Shown here: one piece after another, positions 1 to 12,000 of the stretch
Layout of the letters: every line of letters begins with the position of its first letter
Position numbering within the stretch: position 1 is the stretch's first letter
Source of the DNA: Myrica gale
Lineage: Eukaryota > Streptophyta > Magnoliopsida > Fagales > Myricaceae
Direction of reading: 5' to 3'
Length of the DNA stretch: 64,000 bases
Assembly: GCA_963930655.1 (NCBI GenBank)
Contig: OZ005605.1
Coordinates: 9,865,501 to 9,929,500, forward strand
Program-made: the position numbers and the translations under genes
Notes under the pieces: generated by a model
The model's input: the letters and a program-made list of their open reading frames with translations, nothing else
Told to the model about the DNA's origin: nothing
Databases searched by the model: none

Positions 1-1251
1 TTCTTTCTTTTACTCGACCAAATGGGATGTAAGTGGTGTGTGAGAGTGCTTGTGCAAAGAGAGAGGTTCTCCCTTGGCCCCACCAAAACACTCTCATTGG
101 TTGCATTGGGTGGCTACAATAAATGCTTTGTCTCTCTTTGCTTTATTTTTCTTTGGCTTTATCTCTTCACTTTCACATGATTCTTCTTCCCTACCCTTAC
201 TTTTCAGCCTATCCTAATCTCTTTTCAGCCTACACCTTCACTTGTCTTTTCTCTATTTCTCCCTTTCTCTCTTTCACGTGATGCTTCACTCTTCCCTTTT
301 TGTTTCTCATTTATTTGCATTCAATTCTTGTCTCCTTAAGTCATTCACCCAAAAGTAACTTTAACTTCATCTTCTTGCCTATCACGTAAACCCCTCTCTT
401 ACCATTGATTCATTTTATTTTTTTATTTTTCATTTTATCTATCACTTATCACATAGGCAATTTGACTTATCTCTAATATATGTACATTAGCTTATCATCA
501 ACAACATATCAACTTATCTTTATAAACACAATAGCTTATCTCCTTTATAAATACATTAGCTTATCACTATTATAAGCTCACTAACATTTTTCCTTAATAA
601 ACACACTAACTTATCTTTATGATAAACACAATGACTTATCACTATGATAAGCACATTAACTCCTCTTTTATTTCCTTATCAAACTATCCTATAACTTAGC
701 ACTATGATAAGCACATTAACTCCTCTTTTATTTCCTTATCAAACTATCCTATAACTTAGCACTATGATAAGCACACTCACTTATCAATTAAATTCTTTAT
801 CAAGCTATTTTATATATCTAGTAACTTATCACTTAATATCTCTAATGATATTTTAAGCTACCTATTATAAGATACAAAATATTTAAATGCTTAACATACA
901 TTTCATGATTTTCTACTTAGATAATTTCGGCCATAATATATCAATTTCTCTTCATAATTTAATTTTAGGGATTATGGAATATAATAGGAGCAATGGAAAA
1001 ATACAAGTCCATAAAAGAAATTTACCTAGCAAATTTCGGCTCTTAGGAAAAATAGAATTTAAACTTGTACTAAAAACTTTCACAAGGAAAAAGAAATTAT
1101 TTAAAGAAAAATTCTTGAATAAAATTTCATAATAAGTTAATGTACCATAAACATTAAACTTAAGTCATATATTGGCCAAAAATATGGGCCCATAAGTTAA
1201 ATCAAAACAAATACATAGGAAAATAGCAAAAGCAAAGTTTGGGGTCTCACA
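1..1251 (-). repeat. Array LTR copy 1 (partial, U3 side)
   Basis: This is the sense-start (U3) end of an LTR whose remainder lies left of the window. It ends at 1251 in TCTCACA on the plus strand and is followed by the purine-tract complement. It holds the CACGTG box near 277, the GATAAG-rich stretch (about 430-840) and the 60-base tandem duplication. It matches 6570-7820 and 13215-14465 almost base for base. Confidence 0.9.
661..780. repeat. 60-base tandem duplication in the LTR (x2)
   Basis: Bases 661-720 and 721-780 are nearly identical 60-mers, each holding CCTTATC and ACTATGATAAG. The same pair recurs in the other LTR copies at 7230-7349 and 13875-13994, so it predates array amplification. 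It lies in the U3 part and multiplies GATAAG (I-box-like) sites. Confidence 0.9.
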
Positions 1252-1264
1252 TTCTCCCCTCCTT
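1252..1264 (-). promoter_or_regulatory. Polypurine tract, internal copy 1
   Basis: On the minus strand the sequence is AAGGAGGGGAGAA immediately before the LTR start TGTGAGACC. This is the expected place and composition for the plus-strand DNA primer of an LTR element. A 9-bp perfect hairpin (1269-1288) lies directly upstream in the sense direction. Confidence 0.85.
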
Positions 1265-2445
1265 ATAAAAATTCCGACCTCGGAATTTACTTTGCTTTCA
1301 AAAGTTTTGGTATCATACTGAGATGTCTCTGAAATAAAGTTGATAACTCGAGATTAAGGCAGAGGAAATTCATAAATATAATGAACTAAATCGAGAAAAA
1401 TTAGTAACTCACAAAAGTATAATTAACTTCCTTATTTAGAGGAAAGAGTTTAATTCTTACTTATTGCTCCAACCTCAATTTCGAGCTTTCTCCTATCATT
1501 CACATAATGCCCTAAGCATTCGCACACCTCTTCTGCTAACCTTTGGTCGCCCCAACTCCCTCTCCTTGATTACTTACTTCTTTTCTTCAGCACAATATTA
1601 ATCTTTTATCAAACACGCATCAAGGCGATATATTCGGCTAAATCTACTTTTTCTTCAATTAATCCTCCAGTCGGACTTTTAATTCCGCTAGCTCGGCTAG
1701 TGCCATTCTATATAGGGTGTTAGAATATTGGAGCTGGCCTTGGTTCTAAATTAATACCAAACTCCACTTCTCTATCTGGAGGTAACCAAGTAATGCCTCA
1801 AGGAATATTCAGGAATTCGTTCATTGTAGGGATTCGTTCTATCGTAGGAGCTTCAGCCAAACTAGAATTCTTGGCCTGCATGGTTGAAATATTCACTGGC
1901 CTTTCCTCCATCCTTCACATACTTGCAAAACAACAGTTCGGTCTCCCCTCCTTTTGGGATACGACCTTCGTCTCGTAACACTTAATACTAACATTGAGTG
2001 CTGTCAACCAATCCATGCCTCAATATTCCCCCTAAACCACAGTCGATTAGTCCTCTACATCCTTCAGGGCGGCCCCCCTTTTTTTTTATCCATATTCACC
2101 CCTTGTTGCACCCGATCAGTGACAAACTGAACCTTATGCCGAAAGACATCATCAGGAGTGACTCCCGGCTCTTCGCAGAATTGGGGATCCTCTAGGTGCC
2201 ATACTGCACTTCAACACATCACATTAGAATACAATACGCACTCATATAGATATCATAACCTAGACACAATGCGTAGGGTTATCTACATTCTCACAGTTCA
2301 ACCTGAATAGTTCCTTAGGTCAGGTCACGTTTGGAATGCTCCAAATTCTACTTGAGCATCCAACTTTCGAGCTTCTACTTATGTACTCAGCCAACTCCAA
2401 CATACAGCTACCTACTAGGGTTCAACTCCTAGTACTTAGATATTC

Positions 2446-2457
2446 CCTCTGATACCA
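2446..2457 (-). promoter_or_regulatory. Primer binding site (tRNA-iMet type), internal copy 1
   Basis: The minus strand reads TGGTATCAGAGG six bases after the LTR end GTGACA. It matches the initiator-Met-tRNA 3' end used by most plant gypsy and copia elements except the last base. Its position fixes the element strand. Confidence 0.85.
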
Positions 2458-3270
2458 TTTAACTGTCACGCCCCGAACGCCATCCCGCAGGGACCGTGAC
2501 AGCCGCGAGCATTCCCCGGGAACACTCCAGCGCTTACACTAACTCTTACAGCGGAAATTTTTTTTTTCTTTTATACACATAGGATGGCTCACTCAGGATC
2601 CACATGTTGGCTGAGATACAAGCCCAATGATCATAACCTCTCGGTATACACATCATAATTCAGAAGAGTCTATACATTGCATCTTGTTCGCAACTTATAC
2701 AAAACGTACTAGGGCAACATACTGCCACTTGATCAAAATCAACACTCCCAAGTGCTACCTCGGAGTTTACCAACTCCGTCTCCAATCCCAAAACTTCCGG
2801 GACTTCTACGTGAGATACTCTTCTGCTCCCCAGTTATCTTGTGGATCTGGAATGATACGATTTAAAAACTATGAGTCGAAAGACTCAGTAAGGAACAGCA
2901 GTTGAAACATGAACTTTAATACAACATAGCTTTAAAAGCATACTTACTTCAATACACTGTAGCGATAAGAGAAGAAATGCAAAACTGTAAATCATGAGTT
3001 AGTGCATAAAAACATGATGCATATGCATGCTCCGTGATGCACATGCCATGCACTAAAATCTCTTGCCACTCTTGGCCTTTTCAAATGCATTTCAAATCTT
3101 GAAATTGGCCCCAGGCCCTTGAAAATCTTTCTTTCATTCTTGCTTATAAAATTGGCCCTAGGCCCTTGAAAATATTTCTTTCATAACTTGTTCTTGAAAT
3201 TGGCCCCCTGAAGTCAGGGTTGTGCTGTTCCCATCGGAACCGTCTCCCATCCCTCGGAGACTTAACATCT

Positions 3271-3430
3271 GGTCGAGCTAGCCCGTAGTTGCCCCAGGCC
3301 TGATGGCTAGACACGACCCTTGGAGGCCCACACCTTCTCTTGTCCTTCAGTGGGGTTGGTCGAGCTAGCCCGTAGTTGCCCCAGGCCTGATGGCTAGACA
3401 CGACGCCCACACCTTCTCTTGTCCTTCAGT
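3271..3430. repeat. Tandemly duplicated CGAGCTAGCCCG module
   Basis: Two copies of a block of about 85 bases containing GTCGAGCTAGCCCGTAGTTG, GATGGCTAGACACGAC and CACACCTTCTC. The pair recurs at 9840-9999. Single, diverged copies occur in other LTR families at about 32117-32205, 51681-51780 and, on the opposite strand, 26880-26950. It is non-coding and its function is unknown. Confidence 0.85.
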
Positions 3431-6329
3431 GTGGTTGCACATGCCTCAAGGACTAACCCATCCTTCACGAACAACGTCCCTCGGTATGGGCGTCCATCCA
3501 TCCATCCTTCACGAACAACGTCCCTCGGCATGGATGTCGAACCTCACTTAACTTAGTACGTGTTCAACCAAAGCCTCCGGGCTTAATCATAACATAATTT
3601 CTCTTTCATTTGCATAAAACAACTTTTCATGTTTTCTATGCAATGAACATGTCATGCCACTCTTGAAAACATCGTAATTTCATTTGCATCAAAACGTCTC
3701 TCATGCGCTCATGCAAATGATCATGCTATGACATGTTCGAAACATCATGCGTACTTGAAACATTCTTCATGCAATACATTTCATATGTATTAAAAACATC
3801 TTGTCATGCACAATAAACCATGCAGTGTATCATTCCAGTTTTCCAAAAGGGGTAAGATTCACTTACAGTACTCCTTGCACTTATACCGATCCACTTGAAC
3901 TTAGTTCGGTCTTCGCCTACAAGCGATACTCCAATGCTTAGCTATCAACATTCAACAAGGCATACAAACGTATCATGTATTATCTTAGTTTCCAAGTTCA
4001 TATCCGAAACTTTACGTGAAATTATACATGAAATTCTTGCAACATTTGACTTCCCATTCTTGTAAGTATTTTAACTTTCATAAATCAATTAGTATATAAC
4101 AAACATCATACATCTCAACCAACTCCAAGGTAGGTGAACTTCTAAGTAGCTCGACTCGATTTCTCTAACATTTTCTTAATAACCTCGATATCCAAAATCG
4201 GATCTTTAATGTTTCAACCTTACCAATGATCCATATCAAAACAACAACCTTTATCGCTGAATTCTTGCTCTACACTTACGATCTTATTTTACATGGACTA
4301 ATGATCATCATATTCGTCAATCAAACCTCAAAGATGCGCTATAGCGGTGCTGCCATGATCTATAGGATTCAACCTAATGTCATGCTCCTTCGAGTTCACA
4401 TAAGCATCAATGTATCTCAATTCATGCTATAAGAGCATCCTGATACCACATGACTTATTTCACTTGAGTTAGATAACATTTTTCTTAATGAATTTAATTT
4501 GGTATTAGAGCTCTACACTCGCTGACCTTATTCAATTAACCAACATCTTTTGACTAATTCATGGCCATTTTACCTTACTTGCATCTGAACCTTTTATTCG
4601 TACCAAGACCATTCTTTAATAGCTTACTAGTTCATCATTTTCCAACCCTAATCATGGCTAAATCGTGGCTTGATCTCCAAGTTCTATCCAACCCGAGCCA
4701 TAGATCTTGATATCATGTGATTAAGTTTTCATATCTTTTTCCTTAACATCTCTTCCATGCATGTTTGACATATTGACATTCTCCTATTTCATTTTCTCTC
4801 TTCATATGATCAAGGTTTCTTTTAATATTATAATTCGACCTCATTTACACATCATATTTTCGGCCAACACATAATCACTCTAATTGAAACTTCAATTCCT
4901 TCTTAATACCACAAGGCTTTGTTAAGCACACCAACTAATATCTACCCGAGCCATATACTTCATCATTCATGAGTTTACTTACATGTAAGGTTTTCTCTTA
5001 ACATTAGGCCTAGGTTTTAACCTCTAACTCATTCGGCCATGACCTAAATTTTACTTATACATCACATGGGATTACATCATTTATTTACTAATCAATTGGT
5101 CATTAGGGTTTCTTCACTAAATCGTTTGGCCACGCTTCAATTTCAACATCTATTGCACAAAACTTCATCTCCAATTGTGATCCCATCCTCCCTTATCAGA
5201 TTCACAACCTAGATTCTATAAATCATAGCACAAGTACAAGATTTCACACATTATATCATTCGGCCATGCATCATTATTCATAGCTTTAACATGCATCACC
5301 ATTCTATTTATCACATGCATTCTTCTCTCTTCAAGCTTAGTCAACCCGTGACTTATGTGCACAATCAACCTAACCAATTAGCCTCACAACCAGCCTATAA
5401 GATCCATATTTCAATCATTCCCAAGATATTTTAAACATAGCATGTATTTCGGCCAAGCATTGTATGACCACGCCCGAAACTCCTCTAACATGCATTATTC
5501 ATTTCCATTGCACTTTCCAACAACCAATTCATATCCTTATGCATGCAAGTTCAGATACAAGCTCACATTATAGTCTAGGAGTTGCTAAATTCAAGATCTT
5601 GCATGAAGAAGTCATTCGGCCAACATAGCTATCAATACCAAAACTTAAACTTACCTTATCTCCTTCTTACCATTCTTAACATTTTCTTGCATTAACCTCT
5701 CCCATCACATTTGCTCCTAGGTTTAGGCCACTGACTAAAGCCCTAAGATCATCAAAACTAATCATGTTCAGATCCAACGGCAAGGGTTTACAACAGTAAG
5801 CTTACAACCTTCAAATCAAGATGTTACACTTCCAATTTCATGCCATCCATTTACATGTATGTGAGAACTTCTCCCAATAAAATTTGTCATAGATCATGGC
5901 TACTGACCCAAGCCCTAACACATCTCAAATCTCACATTTTTCACTCTCATTCCCAAGCTTAAACACAGCAAGCCTACAACACCTAAGACCAAGGTTTTAT
6001 ACCTCACTAATTCAAAACCATGGCATCTAACAGCAATAATCAGCCTCTATCGCAAGCCACAAATCATATTACAAGGTCACAAAATCCGGCCAAACACAAA
6101 CCAAAGGGCTGAAGCTTTTACCTTGCTACCTTAACTCTTCTTTTCTCTCTTCTTCTCCTTTTTCCTTTCTTCTTTCTCTTGCAAGGCCTCCATTAACAAG
6201 TTCACAATCAAGCTCAATGAAATATCACAACAGCCCTTGAAACTTAGACATCTATACAGATCTGACCAAGGCAAGAGTGGAACACAACATACAAGAGTAC
6301 ATTCAGTCAAGGAACTTCAAGAAAAACCC

Positions 6330-6570
6330 AGTTTACCTTGTTGTTTTCCTTTCTCTCTTCCCTTTTTCTTTTCTTCTCCTTCCTCCCTTGTTTCTTCTTG
6401 GCCTTCTCCTTCTTCTTCTTCTTCTTCTTCTTTTTCCTTCTCCCTTTTTCTCCTTTCTCTCGGCCTCCTTCATTTCTCCCTTTCTCTTTCTCGGTTTTTC
6501 TTCCTTTCCCCCTTTCTTTTTCTCTCGGCCTGCCTCCTCCCTTTCTCTCCTCTCTCTTTCTTTCAGCCCT
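6330..6570. repeat. Polypyrimidine (plus) / GA-rich (minus) tract with CTT microsatellite
   Basis: About 240 bases almost purely C and T on the plus strand, with a run of CTT units near 6410-6431. The counterpart at 12970-13215 has one more CTT. In sense orientation it is a GA-rich tract downstream of the U3 motifs. Several apparent ORFs here are low-complexity artefacts. Confidence 0.9.
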
Positions 6571-7820
6571 TCTTTCTTTTACTCGACCAAATGGGATGTA
6601 AGTGGTGTGTGAGAGTGCTTGTGCAAAGAGAGAGGTTCTCCCTTGGCCCCACCAAAACACTCTCATTGGTTGCATTGGGTGGCTACAATAAATGCTTTGT
6701 CTCTCTTTGCTTTATTTTTCTTTGGCTTTATCTCTTCACTTTCACATGATTCTTCTTCCCTACCCTTACTTTTCAGCCTATCCTAATCTCTTTTCAGCCT
6801 ACACCTTCACTTGTCTTTTCTCTATTTCTCCCTTTCTCTCTTTCACGTGATGCTTCACTCTTCCCTTTTTGTTTCTCATTTATTTGCATTCAATTCTTGT
6901 CTCCTTAAGTCATTCACCCAAAAGTAACTTTAACTTCATCTTCTTGCCTATCACGTAAACCCCTCTCTTACCATTGATTCATTTTATTTTTTTATTTTTC
7001 ATTTTATCTATCACTTATCACATAGGCAATTTGACTTATCTCTAATATATGTACATTAGCTTATCATCAACAACATATCAACTTATCTTTATAAACACAA
7101 TAGCTTATCTCCTTTATAAATACATTAGCTTATCACTATTATAAGCTCACTAACATTTTTCCTTAATAAACACACTAACTTATCTTTATGATAAACACAA
7201 TGACTTATCACTATGATAAGCACATTAACTCCTCTTTTATTTCCTTATCAAACTATCCTATAACTTAGCACTATGATAAGCACATTAACTCCTCTTTTAT
7301 TTCCTTATCAAACTATCCTATAACTTAGCACTATGATAAGCACACTCACTTATCAATTAAATTCTTTATCAAGCTATTTTATATATCTAGTAACTTATCA
7401 CTTAATATCTCTAATGATTTTTTAAGCTACCTATTATAAGATACAAAATATTTAAATGCTTAACATACATTTCATGATTTTCTACTTAGATAATTTCGTC
7501 CATAATATATCAATTTCTCTTCATAATTTAATTTTAGGGATTATGGAATATAATAGGAGCAATGGAAAAATACAAGTCCATAAAAGAAATTTACCTAGCA
7601 AATTTCGGCTCTTAGGAAAAATAGAATTTAAACTTGTACTAAAAACTTTCACAAGGAAAAAGAAATTATTTAAAGAAAAATTCTTGAATAAAATTTCATA
7701 ATAAGTTAATGTACCATAAACATTAAACTTAAGTCATATATTGGCCAAAAATATGGGCCCATAAGTTAAATCAAAACAAATACATAGGAAAATAGCAAAA
7801 GCAAAGTTTGGGGTCTCACA

Positions 7821-7833
7821 TTCTCCCCTCCTT
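7821..7833 (-). promoter_or_regulatory. Polypurine tract, internal copy 2
   Basis: Same AAGGAGGGGAGAA (minus) as in copy 1, abutting the LTR start at 7820. Confidence 0.85.
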
Positions 7834-9014
7834 ATAAAAATTCCGACCTCGGAATTTACTTTGCTTTCAAAAGTTTTGGTATCATACTGAGATGTCTCTG
7901 AAATAAAGTTGATAACTCGAGATTAAGGCAGAGGAAATTCATAAATATAATGAACTAAATCGAGAAAAATTAGTAACTCACAAAAGTATAATTAACTTCC
8001 TTATTTAGAGGAAAGAGTTTAATTCTTACTTATTGCTCCAACCTCAATTTCGAGCTTTCTCCTATCATTCACATAATGCCCTAAGCATTCGCACACCTCT
8101 TCTGCTAACCTTTGGTCGCCCCAACTCCCTCTCCTTGATTACTTACTTCTTTTCTTCAGCACAATATTAATCTTTTATCAAACACGCATCAAGGCGATAT
8201 ATTCGGCTAAATCTACTTTTTCTTCAATTAATCCTCCAGTCGGACTTTTAATTCCGCTAGCTCGGCTAGTGCCATTCTATATAGGGTGTTAGAATATTGG
8301 AGCTGGCCTTGGTTCTAAATTAATACCAAACTCCACTTCTCTATCTGGAGGTAACCAAGTAATGCCTCAAGGAATATTCAGGAATTCGTTCATTGTAGGG
8401 ATTCGTTCTATCGTAGGAGCTTCAGCCAAACTAGAATTCTTGGCCTGCATGGTTGAAATATTCACTGGCCTTTCCTCCATCCTTCACATACTTGCAAAAC
8501 AACAGTTCGGTCTCCCCTCCTTTTGGGATACGACCTTCGTCTCGTAACACTTAATACTAACATTGAGTGCTGTCAACCAATCCATGCCTCAATATTCCCC
8601 CTAAACCACAGTCGATTAGTCCTCTACATCCTTCAGGGCGGCCCCCCTTTTTTTTTATCCATATTCACCCCTTGTTGCACCCGATCAGTGACAAACTGAA
8701 CCTTATGCCGAAAGACATCATCAGGAGTGACTCCCGGCTCTTCGCAGAATTGGGGATCCTCTAGGTGCCATACTGCACTTCAACACATCACATTAGAATA
8801 CAATACGCACTCATATAGATATCATAACCTAGACACAATGCGTAGGGTTATCTACATTCTCACAGTTCAACCTGAATAGTTCCTTAGGTCAGGTCACGTT
8901 TGGAATGCTCCAAATTCTACTTGAGCATCCAACTTTCGAGCTTCTACTTATGTACTCAGCCAACTCCAACATACAGCTACCTACTAGGGTTCAACTCCTA
9001 GTACTTAGATATTC

Positions 9015-9026
9015 CCTCTGATACCA
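9015..9026 (-). promoter_or_regulatory. Primer binding site, internal copy 2
   Basis: Minus-strand TGGTATCAGAGG, six bases from the LTR end at 9033, identical to copy 1. Confidence 0.85.
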
Positions 9027-9032
9027 TTTAAC

Positions 9033-12000
9033 TGTCACGCCCCGAACGCCATCCCGCAGGGACCGTGACAGCCGCGAGCATTCCCCGGGAACACTCCAGC
9101 GCTTACACTAACTCTTACAGCGGAAATTTTTTTTTTCTTTTATACACATAGGATGGCTCACTCAGGATCCACATGTTGGCTGAGATACAAGCCCAATGAT
9201 CATAACCTCTCGGTATACACATCATAATTCAGAAGAGTCTATACATTGCATCTTGTTCGCAACTTATACAAAACGTACTAGGGCAACATACTGCCACTTG
9301 ATCAAAATCAACACTCCCAAGTGCTACCTCGGAGTTTACCAACTCCGTCTCCAATCCCAAAACTTCCGGGACTTCTACGTGAGATACTCTTCTGCTCCCC
9401 AGTTATCTTGTGGATCTGGAATGATACGATTTAAAAACTATGAGTCGAAAGACTCAGTAAGGAACAGCAGTTGAAACATGAACTTTAATACAACATAGCT
9501 TTAAAAGCATACTTACTTCAATACACTGTAGCGATAAGAGAAGAAATGCAAAACTGTAAATCATGAGTTAGTGCATAAAAACATGATGCATATGCATGCT
9601 CCGTGATGCACATGCCATGCACTAAAATCTCTTGCCACTCTTGGCCTTTTCAAATGCATTTCAAATCTTGAAATTGGCCCCAGGCCCTTGAAAATCTTTC
9701 TTTCATTCTTGCTTATAAAATTGGCCCTAGGCCCTTGAAAATATTTCTTTCATAACTTGTTCTTGAAATTGGCCCCCTGAAGTCAGGGTTGTGCTGTTCC
9801 CATCGGAACCGTCTCCCATCCCTCGGAGACTTAACATCTGGTCGAGCTAGCCCGTAGTTGCCCCAGGCCTGATGGCTAGACACGACCCTTGGAGGCCCAC
9901 ACCTTCTCTTGTCCTTCAGTGGGGTTGGTCGAGCTAGCCCGTAGTTGCCCCAGGCCTGATGGCTAGACACGACGCCCACACCTTCTCTTGTCCTTCAGTG
10001 TGGTTGCACATGCCTCAAGGACTAACCCATCCTTCACGAACAACGTCCCTCGGTATGGGCGTCCATCCATCCATCCTTCACGAACAACGTCCCTCGGCAT
10101 GGATGTCGAACCTCACTTAACTTAGTACGTGTTCAACCAAAGCCTCCGGGCTTAATCATAACATAATTTCTCTTTCATTTGCATAAAACAACTTTTCATG
10201 TTTTCTATGCAATGAACATGTCATGCCACTCTTGAAAACATCGTAATTTCATTTGCATCAAAACGTCTCTCATGCGCTCATGCAAATGATCATGCTATGA
10301 CATGTTCGAAACATCATGCGTACTTGAAACATTCTTCATGCAATACATTTCATATGTATTAAAAACATCTTGTCATGCACAATAAACCATGCAGTGTATC
10401 ATTCCAGTTTTCCAAAAGGGGTAAGATTCACTTACAGTACTCCTTGCACTTATACCGATCCACTTGAACTTAGTTCGGTCTTCGCCTACAAGCGATACTC
10501 CAATGCTTAGCTATCAACATTCAACAAGGCATACAAACGTATCATGTATTATCTTAGTTTCCAAGTTCATATCCGAAACTTTACGTGAAATTATACATGA
10601 AATTCTTGCAACATTTGACTTCCCATTCTTGTAAGTATTTTAACTTTCATAAATCAATTAGTATATAACAAACATCATACATCTCAACCAACTCCAAGGT
10701 AGGTGAACTTCTAAGTAGCTCGACTCGATTTCTCTAACATTTTCTTAATAACCTCGATATCCAAAATCGGATCTTTAATGTTTCAACCTTACCAATGATC
10801 CATATCAAAACAACAACCTTTATCTCTGAATTCTTGCTCTACACTTACGATCTTATTTTACATGGACTAATGATCATCATATTCGTCAATCAAACCTCAA
10901 AGATGCGCTATAGCGGTGCTGCCATGATCTATAGGATTCAACCTAATGTCATGCTCCTTCGAGTTCACATAAGCATCAATGTATCTCAATTCATGCTATA
11001 AGAGCATCCTGATACCACATGACTTATTTCACTTGAGTTAGATAACATTTTTCTTAATGAATTTAATTTGGTATTAGAGCTCTACACTCGCTGACCTTAT
11101 TCAATTAACCAACATCTTTTGACTAATTCATGGCCATTTTACCTTACTTGCATCTGAACCTTTTATTCGTACCAAGACCATTCTTTAATAGCTTACTAGT
11201 TCATCATTTTCCAACCCTAATCATGGCTAAATCGTGGCTTGATCTCCAAGTTCTATCCAACCCGAGCCATAGATCTTGATATCATGTGATTAAGTTTTCA
11301 TATCTTTTTCCTTAACATCTCTTCCATGCATGTTTGACATATTGACATTCTCCTATTTCATTTTCTCTCTTCATATGATCAAGGTTTCTTTTAATATTAT
11401 AATTCGACCTCATTTACACATCATATGTTTCGGCCAACACATAATCACTCTAATTGAAACTTCAATTCCTTCTTAATACCACAAGGCTTTGTTAAGCATA
11501 CCAACTAATATCTACCCGAGCCATATACTTCATCATTCATGAGTTTACTTACATGTAAGGTTTTCTCTTAACATTAGGCCTAGGTTTTAACCTCTAACTC
11601 ATTCGGCCATGACCTAAATTTTACTTATACATCACATGGGATTACATCATTTATTTACTAATCAATTGGTCATTAGGGTTTCTTCACTAAATCGTTTGGC
11701 CACGCTTCAATTTCAACATCTATTGCACAAAACTTCATCTCCAATTGTGATCCCATCCTCCATTATCAGATTCACAACCTAGATTCTATAAATCATAGCA
11801 CAAGTACAAGATTTCACACATTATATCATTCGGCCATGCATCATTATTCATAGCTTTAACATGCATCACCATTCTATTTATCACATGCATTCTTCTCTCT
11901 TCAAGCTTAGTCAACCCGTGACTTATGTGCACAATCAACCTAACCAATTAGCCTCACAACCAGCCTATAAGATCCATATTTCAATCATTCCCAAGATATT

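Larger units (their letters stand above)
1252..2463 (-). mobile_element. Array internal domain, copy 1 (pol remnant)
   Basis: A 1212-base segment between two LTRs. Read on the minus strand it begins with a tRNA primer site (2446-2457) and ends with a purine tract (1252-1264). A short stretch around 1660-1780 translates to text resembling the block before the gypsy reverse-transcriptase palm (VEFGINLEPRPAPI-like). This indicates descent from a Ty3/gypsy pol that has lost most of its coding capacity. No long ORF remains. It is a fossil internal domain and cannot encode the proteins needed for its own movement. Confidence 0.85.
2464..7820 (-). repeat. Array LTR copy 2 (full, 5357 bases)
   Basis: A complete LTR running TGTCACGCCCC...GGGGTCTCACA on the plus strand. 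Left to right (sense 3' to 5') it holds the terminal TGTCACG/CGTGACA arms, the GAGTCGAAAGACTC hairpin (2873-2886), a duplicated CGAGCTAGCCCG module (about 3271-3430), the GTAAG/CTTAC hairpin region near 3853, about 2.5 kb of low-information AT-rich DNA, a pyrimidine-rich tract (6330-6570), a CACGTG box and a GATAAG-rich U3. It is flanked on both sides by internal domains, so it is the shared middle LTR of the array. No gene is seen inside it. Confidence 0.9.
7821..9032 (-). mobile_element. Array internal domain, copy 2 (pol remnant)
   Basis: This 1212-base segment is essentially identical to 1252-2463, with the same purine tract (7821-7833) and primer site (9015-9026). Identity of internal domain length and sequence supports formation of the array by recombination or duplication of one recent element rather than two independent insertions. 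Confidence 0.88.

Noticed and set aside
887-1132. 81-codon frame repeated three times (887, 7456, 14101)
   Set aside because: It repeats only because the LTR repeats; composition is AT-rich, with no homology or codon signal.
3144-3410. 88-codon minus frame with internal sequence duplication (also 9713-9979)
   Set aside because: The duplication is the non-coding CGAGCTAGCCCG module; the same block in other LTRs is not open.
6237-6749. Open frames of 87-170 codons on both strands (also 12879-13394)
   Set aside because: They are read through a pyrimidine-rich low-complexity tract; all frames are open there because stop codons are rare in CT-only DNA. They lie inside an LTR.
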